Source: Ehretia macrophylla (lineage: Eukaryota > Streptophyta > Magnoliopsida > Boraginales > Ehretiaceae). Taken from it: a stretch of DNA of 64,000 bases. Below are positions 35,690 through 47,742 of the stretch, in pieces. The notes beneath the pieces are model-generated. The model had not been told where the DNA came from. It saw only the letters and a list, made by a program, of their open reading frames with translations, and did no database searches. The position numbers were made by a program, and so were the translations under genes. Every line of letters starts with the position of its first letter. Position 1 is the first letter of the stretch. Where the stretch lies: contig CM075765.1 in NCBI GenBank assembly GCA_037974665.1, positions 13,759,501 to 13,823,500 of the forward strand, written 5' to 3'.

Positions 35690-35889
35690 TGAAGATATTT
35701 AGCTAACAAGATTAGTTAGAGTTAGTGAGTTGAGCACGTGATTGCACGTGGAGGTTCTAGAAGAAATAGCCAGCTGTCATCTATGTAAACTAACCTGAGC
35801 TACTTGTATATATAGCTCAAAGATATATCAGATTCATTCTTATGCAATGCAATTATATTTTCTTCTCTCACATTCTCTCAATTTTGTCA
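35690..35889 (+). repeat. 5' LTR of the young copia element
   Basis: 200 bp, TGAAGATATT to TTTTGTCA, followed at once by the primer binding site. Confidence 0.92.
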
Positions 35890-35902
35890 TGGTATCAAGA
35901 GC
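35890..35902 (+). promoter_or_regulatory. primer binding site
   Basis: TGGTATCAAGAGC, complementary to the initiator tRNA-Met 3' end apart from one extra A. Confidence 0.85.
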
Positions 35903-35994
35903 ACCATAAGACCTTTGTCTTCTTCGATCCAGAGGACTCCATTTTTTTTTCTGCAACATCGCAAAGCTCATTACAGTGCTTCTAAGCTGCTCTA

Positions 35995-38900
35995 ATGGTG
36001 ACAACTACATCTCAGGACCTTCCTTCAGGTCTTCGCCTCCTTATTCAGAATCTGAATTCTCTGATTCAGCTGAAACTGGACAATTCAAACTACATATTGT
36101 GGAAAGCGCAGCTCCAAGCAGTTCTTGAAGCTACACAGCTCCTAGAGCATGTCAATGGAAGCTTGCCATGTCCACCGAAGCTTGTTGAAGACGATAATGG
36201 AGAACTTGTTTCTAATCCTAAGTTTCTCTCATGGCAGTAAACAGATCAACATATTCACACCTGTCTCTTTGCTTCTATTACGCCACAGGTGCTTCCTCAA
36301 GTACTTTCTTTGAAAACATCACATTCTATTTGGTCAGCTCTTGAGCAGCGCTTCAATTCCTTGTCTCGCTCGCATATTCATCAGCTAAAAATGAAGCTTT
36401 GCATACTTTCTAAGACTTCTCAGTCGATGCAATCTTATCTCGATGAAGTCAAAACGATCACTGATAGTTTAGCAAATGTGGTTGAGATAGTTAAAGAAGA
36501 CGACTTGATCTTGTACATTCTTAAAGGATTACTTACTGAGTATGATGCCTTTAAAGCCTCAATTCGAGTTCGATCTAACCCTATCTCTGTGGCTGAGCTA
36601 TCTTGTTTGCTTCTCTCTGAAGAACTTCATCTGCAATTGTCTAATTCATTGAAAATCACTGATTCTCCAAACAATGAACTTCACTCTGCCCTCACGGCTC
36701 AACAAATCACATATTCTGCTAATAATCAACGAGGCCGCGGTAGACAAAACTCTAGAGGAGGTAGGAATCACATAGGACAAGGCAGAGGTAGCTACTTTGG
36801 TAGAGGACAACACAGTTCAACATCTCCAACTCAGTCTAAAGTCTCTTCCTATGAGAATGTTGTTTTGTGTCAGATTTGTGGTAAACGGAATCACATTGCT
36901 TTAGATTGCTGGCATCGCTTGGACATATCAAACTATTGCAGCACCAAACCTAGCAAACAGGTAATAGCTGCTCAACTCAATCAATATCCTCCTACTGACA
37001 CACCTTGGTTCTTGGACACAGGTGCGAATACTCATGTCACCTCTGATCTCTCTTAATTGATCTATCCTCAACCATATGATGGCATGGAAACCATTTCAGT
37101 GGGCAATGGACAAAATCTGCCAATTGCACACACTGGACATGGTAAAATTCATACTCATATCTCTTCCTTTGCTCTCAATCAAGTCTTACATGTGCCTCAA
37201 ATATCCTCAAACCTGTTGTCAGTCTATCAATTAGCCAGGGATAACAATGTCACTCTCCTTTTTGATTCTCATAAGGTACTAATCATTGACAATTTGACTC
37301 GTCAGGTTCACTTCCAGGGCCCCTGTAAAGGAGGTCTCTACCCTCTGCCATCAAGCATTCACAAAACTTCCAGTCCTCAAGCCTTGCAGTACACAAGTGT
37401 AGCTTCTCTGCCTACTGTTAACACACTCTGGCACCTAAGGCTAGGGCATCCTTCAAGACAAGCTCTTCATCCTCTATCATCTGTATTACCTATATCTTCA
37501 ACTAATAATAAACTTGTCTGTGAGTCTTGTATGGTTGCTAAATCACATAAACTTCCCTTTCAATTGTCAAATTCTGTCACTAGAAAGCCGTTTGAACTAA
37601 TACATGCTGATGTTTGGGGACCTGCTTCTGTTGTTTCCTTTAGTAATTTCAGATATTACTTACTGTTTGTTGATGATTTTAGTAGATACTCTTGGATCTA
37701 TCCATTGAAATCTAAAGGAGACTCTTACTCTGCCTTTCTTGCCTTTACGGCCTTAGTCAAAAATCAGTTTGACACAACAATTAAAATTTTCAGAACTGAT
37801 AATGGTCTTGAGTTTGTCAACAAGAGTTTTGGCTTATACCTGCAGTCTATAGGCACTTTACATCAAACATCTTGTCCCTATACCCCTGAGCAGAATGGAA
37901 GAGTAGAAAGGAAACATATGCACTTAATAGAAACAGTAATATCCTTGCTTCATCAAGCTCACTTACCACCAATATTTTGGCTTGAGGCTTTGTCTACAGC
38001 TAATTATCTCATTAATAGAATGCCCAAGTCTATTCTGAATAATAAATCCCCTTTTGAGTGCTTATACTGCACCACTCCTGATTATAGTGTCCTTAAAGTG
38101 TTTGGCTGCCTTTGTTTTCCATGGTTGAGACCTTATACCAAGCATAAATTAGAGCCTAGATTAGTTCCCTGCTTATTTCTTGGATATTGTCCTCACTCCA
38201 AAGGATATAGGTACCTCAATCTCACTACAAACCAAGTATATGTTTCTCGACATGTGAGATTTTTATGAGCATGTCTTCCCTTTTCCAAAGTTGTGCTCTT
38301 CCATGTCTAAGAGTCCTTCTAGCAGTCTGCCCTTTCCCCCTTTGTTCTTCACTACCTCTGAGTCTTCTAATTCTCCCAGCTGCACTAATTCCCCTAACTC
38401 TTCTACTGTAGTTCTTAACTTTGCAGAACCTACTCCAAACAACTCTCCTATTGAACTCCATTCTTCTGCAAATGCCTCAACCCAAGCATCTGTAGATTCT
38501 TCCTTAGTGGACATTCCTAGCTCAGTCATTCCTCCTGCACCACCTACTCTAATTCATCCCCTACAACCTTGTTATCCAATGACAACGAGATCCAAAACAG
38601 GATCTTTAAAGCCTAGGATCTTTGCAGTCACTTCCTTACTTCATTCTCCTCTTGAAACTGAGCCCTCCACTTATAAAGAGGCATCCAAATCTCCTTATTG
38701 GCAAAGGGCTATGGCTGAGGAATATCAAGCATTGGTTAAACAAAACACATGGCTTCTTGTCCCACTACCTCCAAAGAGGCAACCTATTAGTTGTAAATGG
38801 GTATATAAGGTCAAAAGACATGCCGATGGCAGCATAGCTAGGCACAAAGCAAGGCTAGTCGCCAAGGGATATCATCAAGAATACGGCCTAGATTATGGCG

Positions 38901-40261
38901 AAACATTTAGTCCAGTTGTCAAAGCTCAAACAGTTAGAATTGTGCTCTCTTTAGCTATGCATTTCAACTGGGAACTTAGACAATTGGATGTATCAAATGC
39001 CTTTCTTCATGGGGCACTTCAAGAGGAGGTTTATATGGTGCAGCCTCAGGGATTTGAGAGTAGTCAACATCCCAATTATGTGTGTAAGCTTCAGAAGTCC
39101 TTGTACGGACTCAAACAGGCCCCAAGGGCCTGGTATCAACTCTTGCATTCCTTTTTGGTGTCACAAGGATTTCTATGTAGCAAGGCTGACACATCATTGT
39201 TTGTCAAGCACACTTCCACTTGCAGCATCATTGTATTGGTTTATGTAGATGACCTTGTGGTCACTGGCAGTGATCCAACATCTGTCAGCTCACTTATTCA
39301 AACTATGCACACAAAGTTTGCAATGAAAGACTTGGGCAAATTGTCTTATTTTTTGGGAATTGAGGTTGAGTACAACTCCAAAGGCATCTTACTTCATCAG
39401 ACTAAGTATGCAAAAGATCTTATTAACAAAGCTAGGATGAAAGCATGTAAATCTAGTCCTACACCTGCTGCAGTATCTCAATCCTATGGTTCTACTGCCT
39501 CTCAACTCCCTTACTCCTCCCCCACTCAATTTTGAAGTTTGGTTGGGGCGTTGCAGTATCTTACCATAACAAGGCCTGATTTGTAATACTCTGTCAATGC
39601 AATATGTCAGAAAATGCACTCTCCATCTCAGGCTGATTTTACTGCTCTTAAAAGGATCATCAGATATATTCAAGGCACCCTTGGCCATGGCCTTCAGTTC
39701 CAATCAAGTCCTCTTCAGCTAAATGCCTTTTCGGACTCAGATTGGGCTTCAGATTCACTGACTCGCAGATCGACAACTGGATATTGCATTTATCTTGGCA
39801 AGAATTTGGTGTCTTGGTGTTCAAAACGACAGCCTACAGTCGCACGATCCTCTACGGAGGCAGAATATCGAGCGATGGCTTACACTGCTGCTGAGCTTCG
39901 ATGGTTATCTTATGTGCTCAAGGATCTTGTTGTTTCTTCTTCTTGTCCTACCTTGTGGTGTGATAATGCCTCAGCTCTTGCATTGGCTGCAAATCCAGTA
40001 TTTCATAGCCGTACAAAGCACATTGCACTCGATTATCATTTCGTTCGAGAGCAAGTTATTCATCAGCAGCTTACTGTCAAGCATATTTCATCTGCAGAAC
40101 AAGTGGCTGACTTGTTCACTAAACCTTTGTCGACTGCGTCTTATCTCTACCTTCGTGGAAAGCTTCCCATTGCTCACTCAATGCTCAGCTTGAGGGGGCA
40201 TGATAAAGCACAAGAGGAGAACCAAGCTCAGTTCACTGTACAATTTAGCACCAGCTCATGA
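35995..40261 (+). pseudogene. copia gag-pol polyprotein with stops and a frameshift
   Basis: Domains in order: gag (from 35995), zinc knuckle CQICGKRNHIALDC near 36870, protease WFLDTGA near 37007, GAG-pre-integrase LWHLRLGH near 37430, integrase (VWGPA near 37613, RTDNGLEF near 37795, EQNGRVERKH near 37888), reverse transcriptase (YVDDLVVTG near 39243) and RNase H (DSDWASD near 39737, LADLFTKPL near 40107). Lesions: TAA at 36238-36240, TAA at 37054-37056, a one-base length change in the T run at 38260-38264 that leads to a stop at 38266-38268, TGA at 39533-39535 and TAA at 39584-39586. Otherwise the frame is continuous. The final stop is the TGA that begins the 3' LTR. It cannot supply its own proteins. 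Confidence 0.93.
40190..40200 (+). promoter_or_regulatory. polypurine-tract-like site, 58 bp from the LTR
   Basis: TTGAGGGGGCA followed by TG, the usual look of a plant copia polypurine tract and LTR start. It lies 58 bp before the 3' LTR start defined by comparison with the 5' LTR, where no purine tract is present. Confidence 0.5.
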
Positions 40262-40458
40262 AGATATTTAGCTAACAAGATTAGTTAGAGTTAGTGAGTT
40301 GAGCACGTGATTGCACGTGGAGGTTCTAGAAGAAATAGCCAGCTGTCATCTATGTAAACTAACCTGAGCTACTTGTATATATAGCTCAAAGATATATCAG
40401 ATTCATTCTTATGCAATGCAATTATATTTTCGTCTCTCACATTTTCTCAATTTTGTCA
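40259..40458 (+). repeat. 3' LTR of the young copia element
   Basis: 200 bp, 198 identical to the 5' LTR. Followed by the target duplication TATCGCCA. Confidence 0.92.
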
Positions 40459-40466
40459 TATCGCCA

Positions 40467-42425
40467 TCACTTATTTAAAGCGTTAAAACTATCCACATAC
40501 AAGAATAAAAAATAAATCTCGCTTACACGTACCAATGCATGTTAAGTTCAATTATAAGCAAACTATACGTCAATTGTAAAGGAGAGGCGCTTCTCGATGA
40601 TCCAATTCAACTTCAAGATTTTCTAGTCTTGGGTACAAGGATCGGCAGATAAATATTTTCAGATGACATCAACTATAAGCAAACTATACGTCAATATTAT
40701 ATCCTGCTATATGTCATCAGCTAGAATCCGATGGGATTTTCGTTTGTTCTGTATATACTTATGTTGTATAAATAATCACTCTCGTTAATTTGTTTTGTAC
40801 ATTCTTATTTTCCACTGATGACATCGATCATAAGCAAACTAAATATTGAAAATTATTTATTCGAAAAGCAGACATCAACAGCACCATCAAGGAATACCAA
40901 GTGATGACCCAATACTGGAGAAGAGCCTTGGCCAAATAGCCTGTCCTTTTCTTTTGTATATATAAATACTCACTCTACTCCTCATTAAAAATAATTAAAA
41001 CCAGACCTGTTTTAGAATTTGAGTTGACATATTGTGGTATCGCAATTACCTCAAACTATTCGTGTTTTCTAGAAGGTGGTACATTCAGCCTAGACTTTAA
41101 CTTCATTTACGAAAATAATGAAATGATGATAATGCCCTTCACTAAATATTCACAACACAATCTGGCCTCTCATGCTTTTTGTAACAAGCTGAATACCCCC
41201 TATATTCCGACCCAGAAAAAAAAAAAAAACAAATACCCCCTATATCGAATTATCACATAAAATATACAGTACCTCCCTGTGCTTTTCTTTCAGATGCACA
41301 ATACACCCTTGGGCTTAAAATACACTATACTCCCTTGTGCTTATCATAATTTGCTGGTTACCCACATTCCTAAAAGGTGGTTATACCCTCTCTATTTTAT
41401 TGACGTGATCTCATTAAATTCTTATTTTGTAAAAATATTTCACATAACCATAGTCACAAATGCCAATGACCTAACGTCACAAAGTTAGTGCAAGAGGTGA
41501 ACATGTCGTTAACTTTAAAGGATCAACTAATGATAAGGAGTATTTGCACACAATATTTTGCAAAACACAAGTAATTTATGAGATAATTGTGGTAGAATGC
41601 TTATTCATTAAACCATAGGGAAGTATGGTGTATTTTACGTGTTTTTCAAAATCAAAATACAGCCTCTCAGAGCGAGCTACTTGCACTCAGTCTCTATTTG
41701 CTCTGATTGAAATGAAATACAAAGTTCTTTTTTCTCTCTCTCTTTTTTGGTGTGAGATATCCTAAGTTAAAATGCTTATACTTTTCTTCGCTTTTTTTGA
41801 CATAAATATTTATAATTTTGTCGTATAGCAACAATGAATCAAGTATCAATAAGTAACTAATCTCTAAAATTCATATATCCCATAATTAATTAGTTGTGGA
41901 TGTCATTTTCTTATCACTCTGCAGGCCTTTCCCTATTAATTAATGTGCATGAGATCGGAAGATCGAAAATGATTTCCAGAAAGTCATGAACATAGGTACT
42001 ACCATTCCTTTGAATGGAATGTAAAGACGCGTATGATGCATCCAAATATTGCCCTAGCAAACTATCAAGCTTTTATTTCCCTACCACAACATATATATAC
42101 AAACTTAAATGCACGTAGAGTATGTATCTTCGGATGTCTATTAATATCATGATCATGCAAAATTGGAAAACCTATACTTCCTAACCCTCTTTGTTCTTTC
42201 TTGTTTTTTCCCGGTTCACTTGGAAGCCATGCAATAGGCTACAAAAGGGATGCACATATGTAGTATGGTATAGTGGTCTTGTTATATCTAGTAATTATTC
42301 AATGTATTGCATGTGAACATCACATCATACTTGATCTTCTTTACATATTATCTTCTTTTTCATTGTTTATTGTGTTTTCTTAGTTAATTGAAACTTAAAT
42401 ATGCCACTGAGGATGCTTCTGTCCC
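40467..42425. other. F2-R3 intergenic region, R3 upstream
   Basis: Collinear with 56768-58738. From about 42170 it also matches the R2 promoter. Apart from the MITE-like piece at 41258-41638, no gene or element is seen. Confidence 0.6.
41258..41638. mobile_element. MITE-like element, copy A
   Basis: The left end TAAAATATACAGTACCTCCC resembles the complement of the right end (GTAAAATACACCATACTTCCC). The same element is in block B at 57572-57952, so it predates the duplication. Related end sequences occur at 46807 and 50461. Target duplication not resolved. Confidence 0.45.
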
Positions 42426-42433
42426 TATACAGA
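42426..42433 (+). promoter_or_regulatory. mutated TATA position of RNase R3
   Basis: TATACAGA where R1, R2 and R4 have TATAAAA in the same flanking sequence. Two substitutions relative to the duplicated copy (58739-58746). Confidence 0.7.
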
Positions 42434-42484
42434 CCCCAGCACAATTGCAATTTCTTCAAGTCTGAAATGTTAAGGTACCAATTG

Positions 42485-43567
42485 ATGTCCACAATGAAGT
42501 CAATAACTCTACTTCTGATCATGTTCTTCTTTTTCTGTTGTTGCTACAGCCAGCCAACTCAGCAGCCATCTGGGTATCGGCTAGCTCAACAATGGCCATC
42601 AGCATTTTGTAATTTAAACCCTGCCATTTGTGACAGGAATCAGTTACACTCCGTGATAAACTTTACCATCCATGGCTTGTGGCCATATGACTCCAAAGGT
42701 CAATCGATTCCACCATGCCAAGGGTCTAACTTTGATGTTTCGATGGTGAGTGATTTAGTTTAACATTGCAATTTTTTTTCGGCACTTCCTATCCTCTTTG
42801 TTTTTTACAGTACATATATACTCCTTGTTAATCAAAAGTATGTAAATATATATAGGAAAATCAAACTGGCCTGTTAATTTTCCTCTTTTCTCTTGATCAT
42901 ATTTTGTGATGAACACGTACGGAGTAAATTTGCACATTTTGTTCAACTCATTATTGTATATACAAATCAAGCATACAGCACATCTTTAATTAATTAATTA
43001 CATAATATTGTTTGATCATCCACAGGTTGAGAATATTAGGGATGAACTCAACGAGGCATGGCCTACCTTCAATATCCGGGATATGGGAAATGAAAACTTC
43101 TGGAAATACGAATGGGAGAAGCATGGAAAATGCTCTGAGAGTTTGCTCGACGGGAAGAGTTACTTTGAGACCGCCCTTCACCTGAAGAACAAGTTTGATA
43201 TTTTCAAGACGCTGCAAGATGCTGGTATGTTATATATATAGGCGAATACTACTCATTAATTTTGTCTTAATTCAGTAGTTTACACGAGAAAATATATTAT
43301 TCGTATATATATATATATATAGGTATGGTCCCAGATGATCGGAGCTATAGTCCTCAGGATGTTTTTGACGCTATCAGCAAGAAGCTAAACTTTGAGCCCG
43401 AGTTAAGCTGCCAAGTGAATGCTAATGGAAAGTTATTGTTAAAGGAGGTTTACTTGTGCGTTGATCAACTTGGGCAACAATTCGTGAATTGCGGCTTCAA
43501 AGGCAAATCGTGCTTCCTTCCTCAATACTCTAATCATGTTGTCTTCATTGCATTGGCCTCGGCTTAA
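42485..43567 (+). CDS. T2 ribonuclease R3 (S-RNase/S-like type), three exons
   Basis: Secreted RNase T2 by family. Exons 42485-42745, 43026-43224 and 43323-43567 (introns of 280 and 98 bp, phases 0 and 1, GT-AG) give 234 residues. An in-frame ATG at 42467 would add six. Residues 5-20 are a Phe/Cys-rich hydrophobic signal peptide. CAS I FTIHGLWP (His63) and CAS II EWEKHGKC (Glu116, Lys119, His120, Cys123) are complete, as are the C-terminal cysteines (CGFKGKSC). The mature protein has about 19 Lys/Arg against 24 Asp/Glu and so should be acidic, unlike R1. It carries far fewer N-glycosylation sites than R1. The promoter has lost the TATA consensus. Its partner F-box is F2, about 2.7 kb upstream without the copia insert. 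Confidence 0.9.
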
Positions 43568-43721
43568 TTACAAGTATATATATTTATTCCGAGCTAGCTA
43601 AGGGACTGGGACTGCTTTTTATGAAAACTGCAATATGCAGTATACTAACTAAATAATTTAATCAGAGTATAGATTATTATAAAAATTTTATCTGTCTTAT
43701 TAAACCTAGCTAGCTTCTATT

Positions 43722-44723
43722 TCACATTTTTCATCTCTGAAATGACGACGTGACGTGGTATGAAGCACATCTGATCAATACTTGAAACATATTTATGAAT
43801 CTACTTCTTTTCTTTCTTTTCCATGATGATGAATTTATTCCAAATATTAGTACATTTTATATGATTCAGAATACTCACTGCCAATTGATTCAGAAGAATA
43901 CTCACTACTATGACCAAAAAGAAAAGAACACTCACTGTACTGTTTTTAGTTTTTTCACGATTATGACTAGATGCAGTGATATAGGATGAACAGAAGCAAA
44001 GCAGCATTTAATTTTCAACTCGATGCAAACCATCGTTCTAATTTTAAATAAATACCAAGTGAACAACAACATGGAAATTATGTACGTTAACAGCTGTACT
44101 AGCTAACTTAGTGTGCGAGACGTCTCGAGATCGATTATCGACAAATGTAACATCCTTAATTTGTATGTAATATAATATTGGCTTAGATATCCTTCTAAAT
44201 CTAAAGCAAAAAAAAAAAAAAACAACTGTACTAGCTATATAGAAAAAAGTATACTTATTTCTCATTATATCTTATTATCTATTTCTGAAAGTAAGGATGT
44301 CTTATTGTCTCTAGTTTCGTCTTAACAAATTAAACAACCTAATGGCTCAAATTTATAAGTTGTTGATAACTAACCTTTTTTACTTCAAAATACTAAATTT
44401 TCAGTGTAAATTTTTAATTTTTTTTCCGGTTAACCGAATTTTATAGTACTCCAAATAATTTAATTCCACCATGCATCTTGACTAGTGATCCACATTACAA
44501 TGTAGAAAATAAAGTTTGTTTTATTGCTAATTAAGGAAGTCGTTCAGGAATACTAGGTAGTCTTTATCATACTGGGTTTAGTAAGCCGAAGTGGTTTCCT
44601 CAAAAAGACAACTCAGCTTTCTGTGCAAGAATATAACAATTTTTCGTATAGGAACAGTGAGAGTTTTGAAATTCACGGATGGATCTGTAGCCTTCATCTT
44701 TATAAATATCAACATAAAGTTAT
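43722..44723. repeat. RNase-downstream block, copy 3
   Basis: Shares its start (CATCTCTGAAATGACG) and end (GTGGTTTCCTCAAA to TTTATAAATATC) with 3314-4020 and 15475-16188. The middle part differs. No coding content. Confidence 0.6.
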
Positions 44724-46806
44724 TTCAATCATCGAAAATGTTGGAGTAAGCTCCTAGTCGAAAACAAAGTAATATCATTACTGTATGCCTTGTTAATAAC
44801 CTTTAATTACCTACACATTTGTATATATATATATATATATGCACGATAATTTGAATATTAATTGTGTAACAAGTCATGCACCTCTGGAAAATAAGTGAAT
44901 GATATGATTATGTGTTCATAATTTTTTTGAATTAATAGTATCGCAACACACGGAACATGCATCTTACTATTACATGAAAGATTACACATTATTAATTGAT
45001 TGATGGGCGTGCATCAAATGCAATTTTTTTTTGTTTAAATTATTAATTGTTTGGACAAAAATATCAATTTTTCCCAAATCCTAACCCTAAAAGAAAAAGT
45101 ATGTCATATAAAGGTATTTTTGTCTAAATAATTAATAATTTAAGCAAAAAAACCTTGAACAATCGCATTTGGCGTGCGTGCATCACATTTTTGTTAAAAT
45201 AAATACATTTTTTGATAGAGGGAGACTATTGTACTTAGTTTCAGAAACCATAAGGGGCTACAGTGCATTTTTAAAACCACATGCAGTATTGTGCAAATTT
45301 ACAAAAGTAGAGTGGGTTCTTGTGTACTTCACCCTACTTGATTTTATTGTCAAATAAGTTTAAAAGCTTAATCCCGTTATTCATTTCCAATAAATATTTC
45401 CTGTCTTATTTTTCAATTTTCTTTCCATTTCCTTCTTTTTCATCTTTTTCCTTATTATTTTCCCTTTTTGTTTTCTCACCATGGTCTTCAACCTCTACCT
45501 TTATCCAAACATACAAATTGATAATTCAAAACAACCACACAGCATTAAACTAGGCATCAAAATTACATGTCGACAGGTGTACATATATTAATGGCAGGTG
45601 CAAATATGACATAATGTATGTATTACATTTGATGGATCGGGTTCACTGATTCATGATATATGTTATAGGAAAACTTTTCAATCAGTTTAGACTAATATAA
45701 GTTCTCTCACATTGGGTGGGCTCCACATACATGTGCTTCCCACTCTCTCTCACGGATTGATGTTAGTTCGGACTAACTAAATAATTTTCCTATATTATAA
45801 GATTACCAATTGCTTTGATTCTTAATAATTCTCTATATCATGTGTATAATTGTAAGATTATCAGGGGGTTGTCAGGCTTCGATGGTCAGGCTCCACTAAT
45901 TAAGTTCCCACGTCATTAAAAATGATAAAAACGAATTGTAAGCCACATTGGAGCATTGTATATGATAGCTTGAGTCAATAGTTTTCTCCAATAGTTATTC
46001 TCAAATTGCGGTGCTGATCAGGATCATAGAGATAATTTTTTTTATAAAGAGATAGAGTTTTATAATGTTTGATTGATAAATAATTTCTCTAAAACTTTAC
46101 TATCAAGTTTGATTTTTTTTTTTTGGATGATGTGAGAACTCGACTGGTGGAGCTCGATCACCAGATTATTTGGCAGAGGTCGACTACCAACTGGTAAACT
46201 TCAGGGTGCTGCGATGCACTCCCACACATATATCAGATCAGTCAATGGCAGAACTTCATAGAAATGGAAAATATCGAACTTGCGACCTCATAAAAGCGAT
46301 TTCACCCTATTACCGTTGAATCATGGTCCTAGGGGCCTCAAGTTTGAAATTTTGAAGTAAAAAAAAATATCAAGATGTTGTAAAATGTTGTTCTTTCTGT
46401 CTTTTTAATGGGCTTGACTAGTTGACAAAAAAAAAAAAAAAGGCTTGACTATAAGTATACATGAAAGGGAAATCTCGGCTGTGATATTAAGGCAGTGATT
46501 GGTATGTGAAAATGAGTTGGGAATGGAATAACATTCTTAATTCTATTGTAATTCTTGTGTTTGGAATGACTTATGAACTTGGTAATCTCATTCTCACATA
46601 CATGAGAATAGACATTCCAGACCAAATACATGAGAATAGTCCATTCTCATGTGTTTGGAAATAAACTTGACTATCATACCCTCATATAACATAACTTTTA
46701 TATATAGTTTGTTTTACAATAGTAATAACAATAATAATAATAATAACAATAATAATAATAATAATCATAACAATTATAATAATGGAAAAATATAATAATT
46801 ATAATA
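44724..46806. other. non-coding block shared with 16.2-17.8 kb
   Basis: About 45340-46365 aligns with 16960-17760. It contains a second SINE-like copy (46128-46341, minus) and, from 46718, TAA microsatellite. No gene supported. Confidence 0.55.
46128..46341 (-). repeat. SINE-like sequence, second copy
   Basis: Homologous to 17528-17738, with the same A-box-like and B-box-like spacing on the minus strand. Confidence 0.4.
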
Positions 46807-47586
46807 AGAGTAAAATGCAAAACATCCCCTTGTGTTTTATGAAAGTTGCATAATAAACTTTGTGTTTTAAAAAGTAGCGTGAAACCTCCTGTATTTTCCA
46901 TCATGTTACAAATGCCCCCTTCATCCAATTTTTTGTCAAAGTTAATGGAGAGTGGCATACACTTGCTTATAATGCAACTAAGAATCGCACAAAACCTCAA
47001 AAGACATTTGAATTGACCAAAATACCCCCAACAAAAATTTTGTCCACGAAAAACTTCAAAAATTCATATCTTTTTCATTTTTGTCCAAATTGTATAGAAC
47101 TTGAAGCATTAGATTAGTAATTTGATTAGAATAAGATGAATAAAAAATTATATAAAATTTACTTATCAAAATTTCGCTAATGTGATGCATAATAATTAAA
47201 GAAATTCAATACAAAACCGTTTTATTAATGGGGGGATTTCGTCTTTTATAATATTTGACTAACAAAGTTTAACGGAATTGCAAATTGGGGCGACTGTGCA
47301 ACATTTTTAATAATACAGGGTTTATGGTGCTACTTTTTAAAACACAAGGTTTGTGACACTACTTTTGAAAAACACAAGGGGGTATGGTGCATGTTACTCT
47401 TATAATAATTGTAAAAAAAATAATAATAATAATTATAATTATAATAATAAAGTAAAACTGATGATAATAATAATAAATAAAATATCATAATAATAATAAT
47501 AATCATGATAATAATAATAATAATAATAAAATTAATAATGATAAAAATAAAAAATAAAAAGTAATAATACCAATATAATAATGATG

Positions 47587-47652
<66 letters not shown>

Positions 47653-47655
47653 TTA
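46718..47655. repeat. TAA/ATA microsatellite around a TIR element
   Basis: TAA-rich simple repeat at 46718-46805 and again at 47402-47655 (about 20 perfect units at 47588-47650), surrounding the element at 46807-47400. A Leu/Ile/Tyr-rich minus-strand frame is an artefact. Confidence 0.8.
46807..47400. mobile_element. MITE-like TIR element
   Basis: About 594 bp. The left end AGAGTAAAATGCAAAACATC pairs with the complement of the right end (AGAGTAACATGCACCATACC), and similarity continues inward (CTTGTGTTTT, TTTTAAAAAGTAGC). A partial relative is at 50461. Its target duplication is hidden in the TAA repeat. Confidence 0.6.
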
Positions 47656-47742
47656 CTTTATAAGATCTTGCGCTACTTTGGACCCCCAAAACCTCCAAAA
47701 TTTTTCTTTTAACATATGTAATATTATATAAAAAGAAAAATG

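Larger units (their letters stand above)
35690..40458 (+). mobile_element. young Ty1-copia element (Ale/Retrofit-like), coding-dead
   Basis: 4769 bp between F2 and R3, absent from the same place in block B (about 56760). The two 200-bp LTRs (35690-35889 and 40259-40458) differ at two positions only. The duplicated target is TATCGCCA (35682-35689 and 40459-40466), confirmed by the empty site in block B. PBS at 35890. The polyprotein has stops and a frameshift. Lineage is assigned from the gag and short LTRs and is tentative. Confidence 0.95.
31418..42745 (+). repeat. segmental duplication block A (F2-R3)
   Basis: Collinear with block B at 51372-59011. The match begins at GCC-T(A/G)ATCAAACCAATG and runs through F2, its downstream region and R3 exon 1 until block B is cut by the copia element at 59012. 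Differences between the blocks are scattered substitutions plus whole insertions: the LINE (32031-32529) and the copia element (35690-40458) occur only in A. Confidence 0.9.

Noticed and set aside
47330..47698. minus-strand frame rich in Leu, Ile and Tyr
   Set aside because: It is the translation of the TAA/ATA microsatellite.
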